DNA from: Prorocentrum cordatum
Taxonomy: Eukaryota > Sar > Dinophyceae > Prorocentrales > Prorocentraceae
DNA length: 64,000 nucleotides
Reading direction: 5' to 3'
NCBI GenBank assembly: GCA_963575745.1
Contig: CAUYUJ010017779.1
Span: forward strand, 62,001-126,000
The translations under genes were made by a program, and so were the position numbers. Below are positions 53,520 to 63,575 of the stretch, in pieces (the first letter of the stretch is position 1; every line of letters begins with the position of its first letter). Below the pieces are notes generated by a model. That model worked only from the letters and a program-made list of their open reading frames with translations. It was not told where the DNA came from and did not search any database.

Positions 53520-54390
53520 CCTTGGCGCACCATTATTATATGGCGCCAAGCAACATGAAACATCAGAGGTTTTACAGACATGTTTGCTTGTGATTGGAGG
53601 TTGACCAAGAAGGGCCAGGGAGAGGGGTGGAAATCCAGCACACGACAGGACTGGCATCTCAAGAAACCGCAATTGTACGAGCAGCGGGGCGGGTACTCAA
53701 CCACGTGTACAAAGCAAGGGGAGGGGCGCAATGTGTGGCTTTAGATTTAGATATGTATATACTGCACTGGCATTGTTGGACCGATTGCCTGCAGAGGTTC
53801 ATGTACGTGTGACGTTCAAGGGCCGATCTGCATTCAGCCCTAACCTATTTGTAGAAGGCGCGAGCGGGCATTGCAACACATGCCTGAGCAACTACTGGGT
53901 AAAAAAGAGCAGCTACTGAGTGAACGCTCGTAGTCTTAGTATGCCTCTGGTGTTGCATCACGAATGATTTATGCGGACATGCTCGCTTGCGTTGACAACG
54001 AGTTGTTTTCTTGCACCCAACAGGCTCTCCCATACCTCTGGCGGATTGCTTATGTTCGATTCGTCGGCCACAGAGTTCTCGACCCCTTAACCCCCGACCC
54101 GCTGTTCATCAGGGATAGGTGTCTGATGTCCCCGTGTCCCAACACGGATCCGAGTGGTCCAAATGAGAATGAGTAACGTTGGGCCTTCGGGGCGATCCCG
54201 CCGTCAAACAAAGCGTAACGGCATTGAACACAGATGGGTCTTTTTCCTCTAAGACCCGCGATGGACATGGTATTACACCGTTCCTGCAAAGTTGTTTACA
54301 AAAAGAAGCGCATTTGCCCATAGAAGTGGCCATTGACTTGGTACGGGTTCTAAGGATTACTCAGGTTTTAGAAAGCGGATCGTTTCCTGA
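53520..54390. other. Balanced-composition spacer
   Basis: Frames of 60-80 codons are open on both strands (for example + 53594-53812 and + 54179-54394). No splice-site pair or domain supports any of them. Confidence 0.3.
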
Positions 54391-54399
54391 TTGAAGATT

Positions 54400-54930
54400 G
54401 TGACTGGACCGCGGCGACAGCCACTGCCAGGGCGGTGGCGACGACGACGGCGGCGCCAGCGGCGACAACGTCGGCGACGGTGGCGATGGCTAGACCGCGT
54501 CGACAGCGACGGCGTTGGCGGTGGTGGCGACGACGACGACGCCAGCGGCGACAAGGTCGGCAACGGCAGCGACGTCGGTGACGACGACGGCACGACGCGA
54601 AGGCGCCGACGCCAGCGGCGACGACGGTGACGACGGCGGCGGCGACGGTGGCGATGGCGGTGGCCGCGGCGACGGCACAAGGCGACGTCGCTGGCGACGG
54701 CGGTGGCGGCGACGGCGAGGGCGGCGACGGCACCGATCACGGCGGCGGCGGCGACGGCGGTCCTCCTCCTCCTCCTCCTCCTCCTCCTCCTCCTCCTCCG
54801 CCGGCGATGGCGAGAGCGGCGCGGCGACGACCACGACGGCGACGGCAGTGGCGCCCGCTGCGACGGTGAGGGCGGTGAGGCCGGCCGCGGAGGCGTCGAT
54901 GGCGACGGTGTCGCCGCCGCCGTCGCCGTC
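54400..54930. repeat. GGC/GAC trinucleotide-rich tract with (TCC)n core
   Basis: Degenerate GGCGAC, GACGGC and GTCGGC triplets, and about 12 TCC units at 54763-54799. Poly-Ala/Thr/Asp and Arg frames are artefacts. Confidence 0.85.
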
Positions 54931-55029
54931 GCCGCTGCCCTTTCGGCGGCCAAGCGTTGGGCCAAAGACTGGCGAAGCAGATGGACTCCTCAAGCAGTTG
55001 TGGAAACCTTCGTGAAAGTTAGGGGAGGA

Positions 55030-55460
55030 GGGATTGGCGGGTTTGAGGGGGCCTTTCAGAGGCCTCGAAGGACCCTTGGGCGCCTCTTGGGCTGTCTCAG
55101 GGTGCGCTTGGTCCGTCTTCCGCATTCAGAACCCGTGTTTGGGGCAAGTTTGGAGGCTGGTTAAGGTTTACAAGCGTCAAAGACCCATACGGCGAACCAC
55201 CGCGTCCCCCTGTCTTGTAGCAAGGCCTGCGTGGCCCAAGACGTTTGGCTGAAATCTTGCCAATCTAGTGGGCATTGCCATTGTGGAAACCATTGGGAAG
55301 AGACGTGGGGGGAGGAAGAGAGGGAGGAGGAGGAACGGGAGCAGAACGAATGGGAGGAGCAAGATGATTCCTCTTGGGCCTACTTGGGTGTGGGACTTTG
55401 GCGGCCTCTGACGGCCTCTTGGGGGCCTCCTGGGTCCTCTTTGGCGCTTCATCTTGGAGG
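55030..55460. repeat. CTTGGGG(G)CCT minisatellite, loci 3 and 4
   Basis: Short arrays at 55030-55115 and 55375-55460, separated by non-repetitive sequence and a GGAGG purine patch (55305-55345). Confidence 0.7.
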
Positions 55461-55859
55461 CTTCTTTATTGCGGTGAAGAGATTATGTGTGGCAGGAGGG
55501 TTGTGCAGAAGGCCCCTCGAGAATTTGTTGAACCGGGCGAGCCCCATGCCCCCGATAATACAGCCTCCCTCTCCCCATTCCCCCCTGTGTCATGATTATC
55601 CCAGGCGCGAGCACTTTTGTTCTTCTGTGAGGGGCGGCGAGGCCGAACTTTATTATCACCGCGGCAAGTACCGACCGTACATCCGTGCATGCGACTTGCA
55701 GGGAATAATTCGTTTAGTATCCCTTCGGAACTTCGAACTTCCTCATCCCCTGGGTGGGGAATATCGGGGGTGCTCCGTTAGTGGAACATTCAGCACGCCA
55801 CGCACCCCTCTGAAAGGAGAAGGGGTGGTCCAGAGCCTTCTTTGATGCATGTTGGGGTC

Positions 55860-56340
55860 TGTTGGGCCAACTATCGGGGGCCTGCTTGAGGTCTTTGAGG
55901 GGGCTCTCCGGGGCCTCTCTGCAGCTTTTGGAGGCTTCTCGGGCGATTCTGGGAAGCTCTTGGGTGCATGCTGGATGTCTTGGAAGCGATATTAGGGGAA
56001 AGGCTCCCAAGGCACCTTCGCTTTTCCTCGCTTGGGCCCGTCTTGGGTCGCGTCTGCAAGCTGCTTGCATTATATTAGAATCCTTCTGCGCCATCTTGGA
56101 ACTTTCTTAGGCGGTGTTGGGGGCTCCTTAGGCAGTCTTGGGGCAATACTTGGGGCCTCTTTGGCCGTCTTGGTGTGCCAGAAGCTCGAAAAGACGAGAA
56201 CGCTAAAATGCTTCTCGAACCTGAGGACTACCAATCCCTCAGGTCCGTCTTGGCGCGCTCTGGGGCCGTCGGGGGGCCATCTTGGACCGTCTTGGAGCCC
56301 TCTTGTGGTCCTCAGAGGCATCGCTTGGAAGTGTGCATTT
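55860..56340. repeat. CTTGGGG(G)CCT minisatellite, locus 5
   Basis: About 25 degenerate units (GGGGCCTGCTTGAGG, TCTTGGGGC, GTCTTGGAGC), diluted by unique sequence around 55985-56060. Confidence 0.7.
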
Positions 56341-56594
56341 TTTCTTCGCGAGAACCATCGAGGACCATCCTGGACCATCGAGCAAGCAACAAACACGCAC
56401 GAAACCGAAACATGCACGGGACATGGACGTCCGAGCGACGGCAAGGTCCACACTGGGGCTCCCGATAGGAGGCGTCGGCTTGCGGCGGGAGGCGGGCGCG
56501 GGGGGGTCGCCGGCGACCGCGCCGCTTCCAGTGCGGCCCGCTGCCCCTGCTCGGGATGCCCAGGAATCCTCCAGGCCTCGTCGGCCTTGCAGAG

Positions 56595-56755
56595 GTAAGT
56601 CTGGCCTGTCCCTCTACAGGGGGAGTATTCAAAAATGGTAAAACAAATAGTCTGGGGACTATGTTTTGAGTATTGTTTGTGTATCCTTTGAGCTTTTCTA
56701 GGATATTTTGTATGTTTCGTCCAAAACCCCCTTGTAGGGGGACAGGACCGACTTA
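56595..56755. mobile_element. Foldback element family A, copy 3 (161 bp), intron-like left end
   Basis: Left end GTAAGTCTGGCCTGTCCCTC, right end GGGGACAGGACCGACTTA. Flanks CTTGCAGAG (56586-56594) and ATTGCAGAG (56756-56764) match at 8 of 9 bases. The left end supplies a consensus GTAAGT donor. Removing GTAAGT...TTGCAGAG would restore the pre-insertion sequence exactly. Confidence 0.85.
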
Positions 56756-56894
56756 ATTGCAGAGTCGACGCCCCGGGGAGCCACGCGGGACGCCCCCGGG
56801 AGATCGGGCAGCTAGGGGCCTGGGCCCCTCGGCGAGCGTCACAGTAGTGGCGGGCACCTATGGGACCCCAAAGGACGGCCGAACCGTGCAAAGG

Positions 56895-57035
56895 AGTGAG
56901 GAGGAGAAGGAGGTGGATGGATGGATGGATGAGGGAGTGGGAAGAAGGATGATGAATAGGATGAGGAGGAGGCGGAGGAGGAGGAGGAGGAGGAAGAGAA
57001 GGAGTAGGAGCAGGAAGGAGGAACAGGAGGAGGAG
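56895..57035. repeat. Purine-rich GGA/GGATG tract
   Basis: Includes three GGATGGATG units (56920-56935) and GAGGAGG runs. Confidence 0.85.
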
Positions 57036-57054
57036 GGCAAGCACAAGGACCAGA

Positions 57055-57315
57055 GGTCTCTTGGATGCCTCCCGCAGCCTCTTGGAGTATCTCTTTTGCG
57101 ATTCTTGGTGGCCTCTTGGGACGTCTTGGGGGTCTCTTGGCGATCCTGGGGGGCTCTTCGGAGTCTTGGGCGCCTCGGGGGGGGCCTCTTGGGGCCGCTT
57201 AGGGTCTTCTTGGGGGCCTCCTGGGGGCCTCTTGGGGGCCTCGTGGGGCCATCTTGGGGCCATCTTGGGACCTCTTGGGGCCTCCTGGGCGCTTCTTGGG
57301 GCCATCTTGGAGAAG
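57055..57315. repeat. CTTGGGG(G)CCT minisatellite, locus 6
   Basis: The most regular of the arrays: GGGGCCTCTTGG and GGGGCCATCTTG units of 12 bp, about 20 copies. Confidence 0.85.
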
Positions 57316-57627
57316 ATCGGTCAACGAAGGGGGGTCCCTCAATTAAGGTCCCCCCCAGGATGCCCAAATGGGGCCAACACCTTAGTACAATCAATGATGT
57401 TGGCTTCCTCGCCGAGGCCGTTTTGGACGCTCTAGCTACCCGCGGCGCACCCCGTCCAGGTCCAGGGGAGGGGGTTGGGGGAGGGGTCAAGTTACCCCCT
57501 CCCCGCCCGCAAGCCGTCTCGCTCACTCCCACCCGCCCTCCCAACACATACGTAGCACCCGAGTCTGGCCCGAGCCTCAGCATATTCAGCAGTCGTCTTG
57601 GGATGGGCAGCTACTGGGGGCCAATCC

Positions 57628-57831
57628 GCCGCCGCCGCCGCCGCCTCCGCCGCCGCCGCCGCCGCCGCCCCCCGCTGCCGAACCGCCGCCGCAGCCGCAG
57701 CCGCTGCCACCACCGCCGCCGCGCCGCCGCAGCCGCCGCCGCCGCCGCCGCCGCCGCCCCCGCCGCCGCCGCCGCCGCAGCCGCCGCAGCCGCCGCCGCC
57801 GCCGCCGCCGCCGCAGCCGCCGCCGCCGCCA
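57628..57831. repeat. (CCG)n microsatellite, interrupted
   Basis: About 65 CCG units with CAG, CTG and CCC variants, ending in AAGTGTAATAC. Poly-Ala, poly-Pro and poly-Gly frames are artefacts. Confidence 0.95.
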
Positions 57832-58265
57832 AGTGTAATACTCTGTCTCGTTTTTGTTGACAGGGATGGTGGGGGGGGGGCGCATCGGGTTGGCTGCGCA
57901 TGATCCGATTTTGGAGGCAGAGTGTGTGTTTGCATTGTTTTTACAAGGAATTGTGGGGGGGGGTGTCGGCATGGACTCGGGTTGGCCCCCAGTCGCCTGG
58001 GGGAGGGGGTGTTTATTAATAGGGAACAGTGATAAACCCCTCCCCGAAGGGGAAGAGGGAGGGGTTGAAGAGGGAACTCCCTAAACCACCGACGCCCAGA
58101 GGGCTGGTGGGATTCAGGGGTGGACAGACCTCCTACCCTGACACGTCGATGAGCAAGGGCGCCCTCGAGGGCGCGAAGTTATTCGCGCTTCGCGCTTCGG
58201 CTCCGATTCCTCCTCATTCTCCTCTTCTTCCTTGGGAGGCGGCGAGGGAGCGCGAAGTTATTCTC

Positions 58266-58298
58266 ACTTCGCGCTTCGCGCAGCGCGAAGCGCGAAGT
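58266..58298. repeat. Perfect 16-bp inverted repeat with 1-nt loop
   Basis: ACTTCGCGCTTCGCGC, one A, then its exact complement. GCGAAGTTATTC words just upstream (58174 and 58251) repeat the arm end. Confidence 0.9.
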
Positions 58299-58522
58299 TG
58301 GGAGCCCTTGATGAGCGAATTGGCCGTTTTCGGTTCGCGAGAGGGCGTCGCGGCCGTCATTTTTGCGGGTCCAGGTCTGTCGGTTTCGGTCTTAGGCCGT
58401 TTTCGTTACAGGGAGGTTTATTACACGGAGGTTTGTCCACCGCCGAGATAGCAGGGCGCCAGAAGGGCTTGCGAAGGCCTGTGGAAGGAGCCTGGCAGAT
58501 CTGGGAAAGAGTTTCCGATCAG

Positions 58523-58690
58523 TATCGTTCAACCGACCCCCATCCTCATCCCCTTTCGAGGAGGCCCCCACCAAAGTACCACCCCAGTTGGGAATACGCC
58601 CCTCGAAACCCGAAGGGGACGGCCTAGATCCCCATCTAGGGGGGTAAATCAGCCAGTGGGGCCCAGGCCACGCCGTTGGGGATGGGGGTC
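58523..58690. mobile_element. Foldback element family E, copy 2 (right end incomplete)
   Basis: Left end TATCGTTCAACCGACCCCCA matches copy 1. The right end stops at GGGATGGGGGTC and lacks the GGTTCAACGATG tail, so it is truncated or diverged there. Shares CCCAGTTGGG and CCAGTGGGGCCCAGGCCACG. Confidence 0.75.
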
Positions 58691-58699
58691 TCCGAAGGA

Positions 58700-59165
58700 C
58701 CTGGAAAGAGCTTCCGAAAGACCTTCTCAAGAGCCTGCGGGCACACGTATTGGGAAACACTTAGAAGTTGTCAGCGCCCAGCGTCACAGTGGCGAGCAAA
58801 GCTTTGCGGGGGGAGCAGGGTGGAGGGTGTGGCGGTTGGGGGTGTCAGCTAGCATTTTGAGCTCTTGCCTCGCTCTCTCAAAAGGACTAATGACGGACGC
58901 AGCGAGGATCGGAGCGTGTGCACGTCCTCCCAGACATACCCACGCACGTGCGCATGCGCCCTCCATTTCCGCCGCAGCGGTATTTCGCAGACTGTGGACA
59001 AGAACGATATTAGAACACAGAAGCGCGCGAGAGGGAGAGAATTTGGGGAACACGCGCGCGCACAGAGTGCAACCCGGATGAGGAGGGCCACGAGCCGCCT
59101 AACTCTTCTGGGGTTTTGGAGGCCTCCGGGTACGCCGTGAAGTCTCCGGAGACGTCCAGGGGAGA
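58700..59165. other. Spacer, no supported gene
   Basis: Frames on both strands over 58784-59140 are open but mutually exclusive. No splice sites or domain support them. Confidence 0.35.
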
Positions 59166-59171
59166 GGGTGA

Positions 59172-59323
59172 AGGAGGAGGAGGAGGAAACGGATGATAAT
59201 GATGATGTTGCTGCTGATGAGGATGAGGATGAGGATGAGGATGAGGAGGATGAGGAGGAGGATGATGATGAGGAGGATGAGGATGAGGATGAGGATGAGG
59301 ATGATGAGGATGATGAGAAGGAT

Positions 59324-59358
<35 letters not shown>

Positions 59359-59410
59359 TGAGGAGGATGAGGAGGAGGAGGAGGAGGAGGAGGAGGAGGA
59401 GGAGGAGCGA
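59172..59410. repeat. GAT/GAG/GGA triplet-rich microsatellite
   Basis: GATGAGGAT hexamers grade into GGAGGAGGA, about 80 triplets. Poly-Glu/Asp and poly-Leu/Ile frames are artefacts. Confidence 0.95.
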
Positions 59411-59509
59411 GCGGCCGAGCGAGCGGAGACCGCAGGCTATCGGCGGGCTGGGGGGAGGCCCAAGGCTCCGCCAGGCCATCCGCAGGTGGGGCACGAAGTC
59501 GCCCCCTTG

Positions 59510-59671
59510 TTAAGTCGGGCCTGTCCCTCTGCAGGGGGAATGTTCAAAAACAGCTTGAAAAAAGGAGTCTGGGGTCTATTTTCTGTGTATTTTGGGGCAT
59601 CTTGTGAGCATCTTGTGAGCATCTCTTGTTTTTCGTCCCAAGTTCCCCTGTAGGGGGACAGGCCCGACCTG
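59510..59671. mobile_element. Foldback element family A, copy 4 (162 bp)
   Basis: Left end TTAAGTCGGGCCTGTCCCTC, right end GGGGGACAGGCCCGACCTG. The shared flank CCCTTGT (7 bp, 59504-59510 and 59673-59679) may be the remains of the target duplication. Interior T/G-rich with a CATCTTGTGAG direct repeat. Confidence 0.8.
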
Positions 59672-59918
59672 ACCCTTGTGGTGGGCCTCCTCAGGGGAGG
59701 GGCGCAGGCGTCGGGCACCCCCGGCAGGGGGACCTGGGCGCCTCGGCCGCGGGCGCGGCCGCGGAGCGGGGCCTGCGCCAGGCCCGTGCGCTCCGCCGGC
59801 CCGACGGCGGGCGGTCCGCACGCCCGGCGCCGAGGGGGCGCCCGGCGCGAGGGCGAGGGCGCCGACGAGCAGCGCGCGCAGCGTCGCGGCAGGGGGCCAG
59901 CGCCAGGGCGAGGGGGAC

Positions 59919-60080
59919 GGGCCCGTGCTCCACCACCACCACCACCACCACCACCACCACCATAAGTTGGAGGGAGGGAGGAGGTGGAGGACACGGAGGA
60001 GGAGAGGAGGAGGAGGGGAGGGAGGGCGGGAGGACCCCCTCCCCCTCCAACTTGTGGTGGCGGTGGTGGAAAACGGGCCC
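59919..60080. repeat. Imperfect inverted repeat of about 160 bp with CCA triplet arms
   Basis: GGGCCCGTGCTCCACCACC...AAGTTGGAGGGAGG on the left faces CCTCCCCCTCCAACTT...GGTGGTGGAAAACGGGCCC on the right, around a GGAGGAGG centre. Confidence 0.75.
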
Positions 60081-60234
60081 ATCGAAGGAGGACAAGGAAA
60101 AGCGAGGTGCCGACGTCGGCGCGGATCGAATACCACAGCGCGCCGTGCCCCCAGTCGCGTGGCTGCGGAGCCAGCTGGGTGGAGGCTAGGTTGCACAAGC
60201 CGAGTGGGAACGTCCACCGCACCCAGCCTCATAC

Positions 60235-60605
60235 CTGCTGCTCGACAGCCTGCAGAGCACACGCTTTCAGCTGCATCATGTCATAGTCCAAGTCATCATC
60301 ACTATCAGACTCATGGGCCGCCCCAAACTCCACAGCTTCCCGAATCGTTAGCCCGTGATTTTTCAGCACAGCCACGGTGTCGAGGCACCGCTTGGGATCT
60401 TCGTTATGCCGACCGCAAGGCCTGGAAACATGATCAACCTCACGTAGCGGGTCGACCAAACCTGTTGGTCGGCAACGCGAAGCAAGCATTGCAGCCGAGG
60501 GTCGCGAGCCATGCAAGAGGCGATCGTGTTTCTTGGCTGACTGAGGGTGACGGAGGTTCTCGAAGTGCCGCGTGTGCTTCGCTATGCGAACAGTTCCACC
60601 TTCAC
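60235..60605 (-). CDS. Minus-strand exon with GT donor, unknown protein
   Basis: On the minus strand the frame reads a balanced protein sequence after an in-frame TAA at about 60608: TVRIAKHTRHFENLRHPQSA, HDRLLHGSRPSAAMLASRC, CGRHNEDPKRCLDTVAVLKN, then an acidic patch (ESDSDDDLDYDM) and LKACALQAVEQQ. It is followed immediately by CAG|GTATGAG, a strong donor at 60234-60233. No ATG is required if it is internal, and an AG at the end of TCAGTCAG is an alternative start. No domain is recognised. The opposite strand lacks comparable signals. Confidence 0.55.
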
Positions 60606-60659
60606 GACCTTAGCACACGGAGTTCAGACCACGGTGTGTATGGCTCCTTGTGCCAGTGT

Positions 60660-61300
60660 ACATGCAACAACGGGAGGAGGAGAAGGAGGAGGAAGAGGAT
60701 GAGGAGGAGCAGCACCAGCATCAGCACCAGCACTGATTGCCCTCCTCCCCATTCCGCTCGCTGCCCTCCACCAACATAATGTGCACCCAAGACTCGGAGA
60801 GCCGCCAGCGAAGATCTGCCGCTCACGCTCGGGTCTGTTTGCCCTTCTGCTTCCCGCCAGAGGCCACCGCGCCCCCCCAGACCACGCTGGAGCAACAGCC
60901 GAGCAGGCGCAGGCAGGATGGCCTTATGAATGGCGACGGTGGTCCCGACATCCTCCTTCTCCTTCGCCTCCTCTTCCCCTCTTCCCCATTGGGCCCGTTG
61001 CCTTGCGATGAGCCGGGCAATGAGGAGACCCGAGCGCTTTTTTCCCCGAGCCAGGTCCATAGTTGGTTGAATATGCAGGGTCTTCGGCCGGTGCCCGCCC
61101 GGGGGCGCGCCCCGCGCTCGAGGGATGTGCCGAAGATCGGGGGCGGCAAGGAGGGGGGTAATGACTGGGGGGGGGGCGGCGGGAAGTATCACAGCGGGGG
61201 CCATGATATCTCCCCAGACTTCATGGCGCCCCTTCTTCTTGCATGGCGTCCCTGGCCCCCCCCGCTGGGCCGCGCACATGCCGCCAGCCATGCTTTGATC
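60660..61300. other. Spacer, possible intron of the minus-strand gene
   Basis: GGAGGAGG and CAGCACCAGCA runs at 60674-60735, and poly-G at 61167-61178. No coding support. Confidence 0.35.
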
Positions 61301-61307
61301 GAAGACC

Positions 61308-61469
61308 GATTTCTGACCACACCCACCTCTGGATCCTCGATTCTACGATAGGCCCTCGGGGGTGGAGGTGGGCAACTTTTCCTCCCCCTGGGGCGGGGAA
61401 ACTGCCCACCTCCACCTCTGGAAACCGCCTTCCGCAAGACACCGTGGGAAGTGGGTGTGGTCAGAAATC
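61308..61469. mobile_element. Foldback element family H (about 162 bp)
   Basis: Outer arms GATTTCTGACCACACCCAC (61308-61326) and its exact complement (61451-61469) are 19 bp without mismatch. Inner arms GGTGGAGGTGGGCAACTTTT / AACTGCCCACCTCCACC also pair. No target duplication was identified. Confidence 0.85.
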
Positions 61470-61485
61470 AATCTCCTATTGGAAC

Positions 61486-61980
61486 CCCCCCTCGGCCGCT
61501 CCCGAGAAGCTTCGCCCCGCTGCCCGCCCGTGGCCGTGCCCCCCGCGCCCAGGGGGCGAACCGACAGGTGTCGCCTGTGTGCCCGCCCGTGGGCGCTCCG
61601 TGGGCGCTTGGACCCCCCCCCTCTTAAGGACCCCCCCCCCCTCGGCCGCTCCCGAGAAGCTTCGCCCCGGTGCCCGCCCGTGGCCGCGCCCCCCGCGCCC
61701 GGGGGGGCGAAGAACCGACAGGAGGGGAAAAACACACGCAGACACAATTCATCGTCGACTCCAAGGAAAATATGGGAAAATATAGGAAGTGGGGGGGGAG
61801 ACAGAAGCCCAGACCATACGGGAAAAGATGGGGAACAGTTTTATTTGTGTGCAGTTATTTGTGTGTCCCAGGGCCCCTTCACCGTGGCCGCGCCCCCCGC
61901 GCCCAGGGGGCGAAGAACCGACAGAGGTGCCGCGCCCGCCGGTGTGCCCGCCCGTGGGCGCTCCGTGGGCGCCCCCGGGG
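61486..61980. repeat. Tandem GC-rich duplication, three partial units
   Basis: CCCTCGGCCGCTCCCGAGAA, GCTTCGCCCC, CTGCCCGCCCGTGGCCG and CCCCCCGCGCCC recur at 61486-61620 and 61638-61715. CCGTGGGCGCTCCGTGGGCG recurs at 61589 and 61951. The family J copy 2 (61735-61878) is inserted between units. Confidence 0.75.
61735..61878. repeat. Dispersed element family J, copy 2
   Basis: Same order of shared words as 51868-52035 (CACACGCAGACACAA, GGGAAAATAT, GGAAGTGGGGGG, TTTGTGTGTCCCAGGGCCCC). Confidence 0.65.
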
Positions 61981-62083
61981 TGCCCCGGGGGGGGGCCTCT
62001 GCGGAGGCATCGGGCCTCCGGGTGCGCACCCGGCGGGCACCGCGCGGGCGCCCCTAGTCGGGAGCGGAAGAAGGACGTACACG

Positions 62084-62267
62084 TACTCCAGATTTCTTAA
62101 TAAATGGGAGGGGGGTCTCATTTCGGGGGGGGGTCTCTTCCAGGCTATCTTGGAGAGCCTGGGGGGTCTGGGGACGATGTTTTGGAGGGTTCTCCCACGG
62201 GGGAGGTCTGAAATGGCTTGTCTTGGAGGGTCCAGACCCCCTCCCTTTTATTTCGAAATCTGGAGTA
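62084..62267 (+). mobile_element. Stowaway-like element family B, copy 3 (184 bp)
   Basis: TACTCCAGATTTCTTAATAA at the left and TTATTTCGAAATCTGGAGTA at the right. Same length as copy 2. It would lie inside the intron between the minus-strand exons at 63.1 and 60.6 kb. Confidence 0.88.
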
Positions 62268-62407
62268 CATGAATCCACGTTGGTTTCGAGATTTCGCATT
62301 CGGCGAATATTCGTATCACGCGGCTGGTCTCGCGGGTCAAGGAGCCGTGCTCATGTACATAGCTGGGCGCGTACGTCCTCTGCGGGCTCCCTACATAGGC
62401 AGCTTAA

Positions 62408-62706
62408 GGGCCACGCAGGAGTTCGGGCCGGACGACAGGGGAGGGGATTGGGCAAGGGGAGGGGGTACTAAAACGACGCGAAGATCGGGACCAAATCGGA
62501 TCGGGATAACTCGAAATCTCTGAGAATCGGCGGGTTCGGAGGATGTATTGGGCGCCGCGGCCGCTCCAGAGCGTTCCGGAACGCTCTGAGAGCGCTCCGG
62601 AACGCTCTGGAGCGATTTATCCCGATCCTAGCCCTGTTTGAGCCTGGGCCACGCAGGAGTTCGGGCCGGACGAAAGGGGGGGAGTGGGCAAGGGAGGGGG
62701 GGTACG
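62408..62706. repeat. Direct repeats of about 60 bp flanking a double palindrome
   Basis: GCCACGCAGGAGTTCGGGCC followed by GGACGA and G-rich sequence is present at 62411-62470 and 62649-62706. Between them, 62562-62614 holds two head-to-tail copies of the 20-bp palindrome AGAGCG(T/C)TCCGGAACGCTCT with CGCTCC/GGAGCG outer arms. Confidence 0.85.
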
Positions 62707-62854
62707 GAATCTGCTGCATGCAGCTGGTTTCGGCCCCACCGAGGGGCCCGTTCCTCGATACATGGCCGCCGCCGGCGGCGGGAGGCGCCGGGAAAATCAG
62801 CCACGTGAGCTGAGTCTCAAATCCCGCCTTTGCTGTCCCCCCCTTCTCGCCCGG

Positions 62855-63100
62855 CCCGAGAAATGCACCACGCAGATTGCACATGGAGTGCACGACATAG
62901 CCAGCTTGCACCAGATCTCCTATACCACACAGACTGCACCGCATCGCCTGCAACCCGTTGGTTGCACCACGCACGTTGCACAACATAGCTTGCACCACAT
63001 AGTTTGCACCACGCAGCTTGCACAACATTGCGTACGCCACATAGCTTCCTCCACACAGCTTGCACCACATAGCTTGCACCACATAATTATGACCCCATAA
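62855..63100. repeat. Degenerate 15-bp tandem repeat (TTGCACCACATAGCT type)
   Basis: About 16 units, regular at 62985-63080 (CTTGCACCACATAGTTTGCA). It lies just downstream, in minus-strand terms, of the donor at 63105. The Cys/Val/Trp-rich minus frame through it is an artefact. Confidence 0.8.
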
Positions 63101-63105
63101 CTTAC

Positions 63106-63290
63106 ACCAGTTCACACCTCCGCAGTATAATTCAGTATTGTTTGGTGTCCACGCTTGCTGCATTTTTTTAGATTCTGGCATGTTCACCTCCATGGTAATC
63201 CTGGCCCCCTCCGACGCAATTTCAAGCAGCGCTGGGCCGAGAAATAGTGCAAGTGAGTCCCGACTTGCGTGAAGTTCAACTTTCATTTGG
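63106..63290 (-). CDS. Minus-strand exon ending in GTAAGT donor
   Basis: The minus frame reads KVELHASRDSLALFLGPALL, EIASEGARITMEVNMPESKK, then TPNNTELYCGGVNW, before T|GTAAGTTATG (donor at 63105-63104). The upstream limit is unclear. There is no acceptor that is both convincing and in phase with the next exon upstream, and a G7 run at 63297-63303 could hide a frame error. The donor phase is compatible with an AG (TCAGTCAG) inside the exon at 60235-60605. Confidence 0.5.
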
Positions 63291-63324
63291 GCTTCGCCCC
63301 CCCTCACCCTCCATGCAAACTCAC

Positions 63325-63461
63325 CATAGTGAGAACAAACTGCCTTCCACGCACAACGGCCCAGTCGTCCTCTTGATATCTTTCCCCAGGCTTCCGATAC
63401 CTCATGTTTTTCACAACAATCCTGTGGTGTTGGGTCTTCGTTTTGAAGAGACAGGCACCTC
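63325..63461 (-). CDS. Minus-strand exon with GTGAGT donor
   Basis: After GGGAG (acceptor at 63463-63462) the minus frame reads ACLFKTKTQHHRIVVKNMRY, then RKPGERYQEDDWAVVRGRQF and VLTM. ATG|GTGAGT follows as a strong donor (63324-63323). Composition is clearly protein-like. The exon lies directly beside the (CAT)n repeat, which would be in the upstream intron. No family is recognised. It is probably part of the same gene as the exons at 63.1 and 60.2-60.6 kb. Confidence 0.5.
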
Positions 63462-63465
63462 CTCC

Positions 63466-63470
<5 letters not shown>

Positions 63471-63545
<75 letters not shown>

Positions 63546-63575
63546 CCACCATCACCATCACCATCACCATCACCA
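63471..63575. repeat. (ATC)n then ACC/ATC microsatellite
   Basis: About 25 pure CAT units followed by CACCAT units. Poly-His and poly-Met frames are artefacts. Confidence 0.96.

Noticed and set aside
57492-57935. Ala-, Pro- and Gly-rich proteins
   Set aside because: Translations of the CCG microsatellite in several frames.
62468-63100. Cys/Val/Trp-rich extension of the minus-strand frame at 63.1 kb
   Set aside because: It is a read-through of the GTAAGT donor into the 15-bp tandem repeat.
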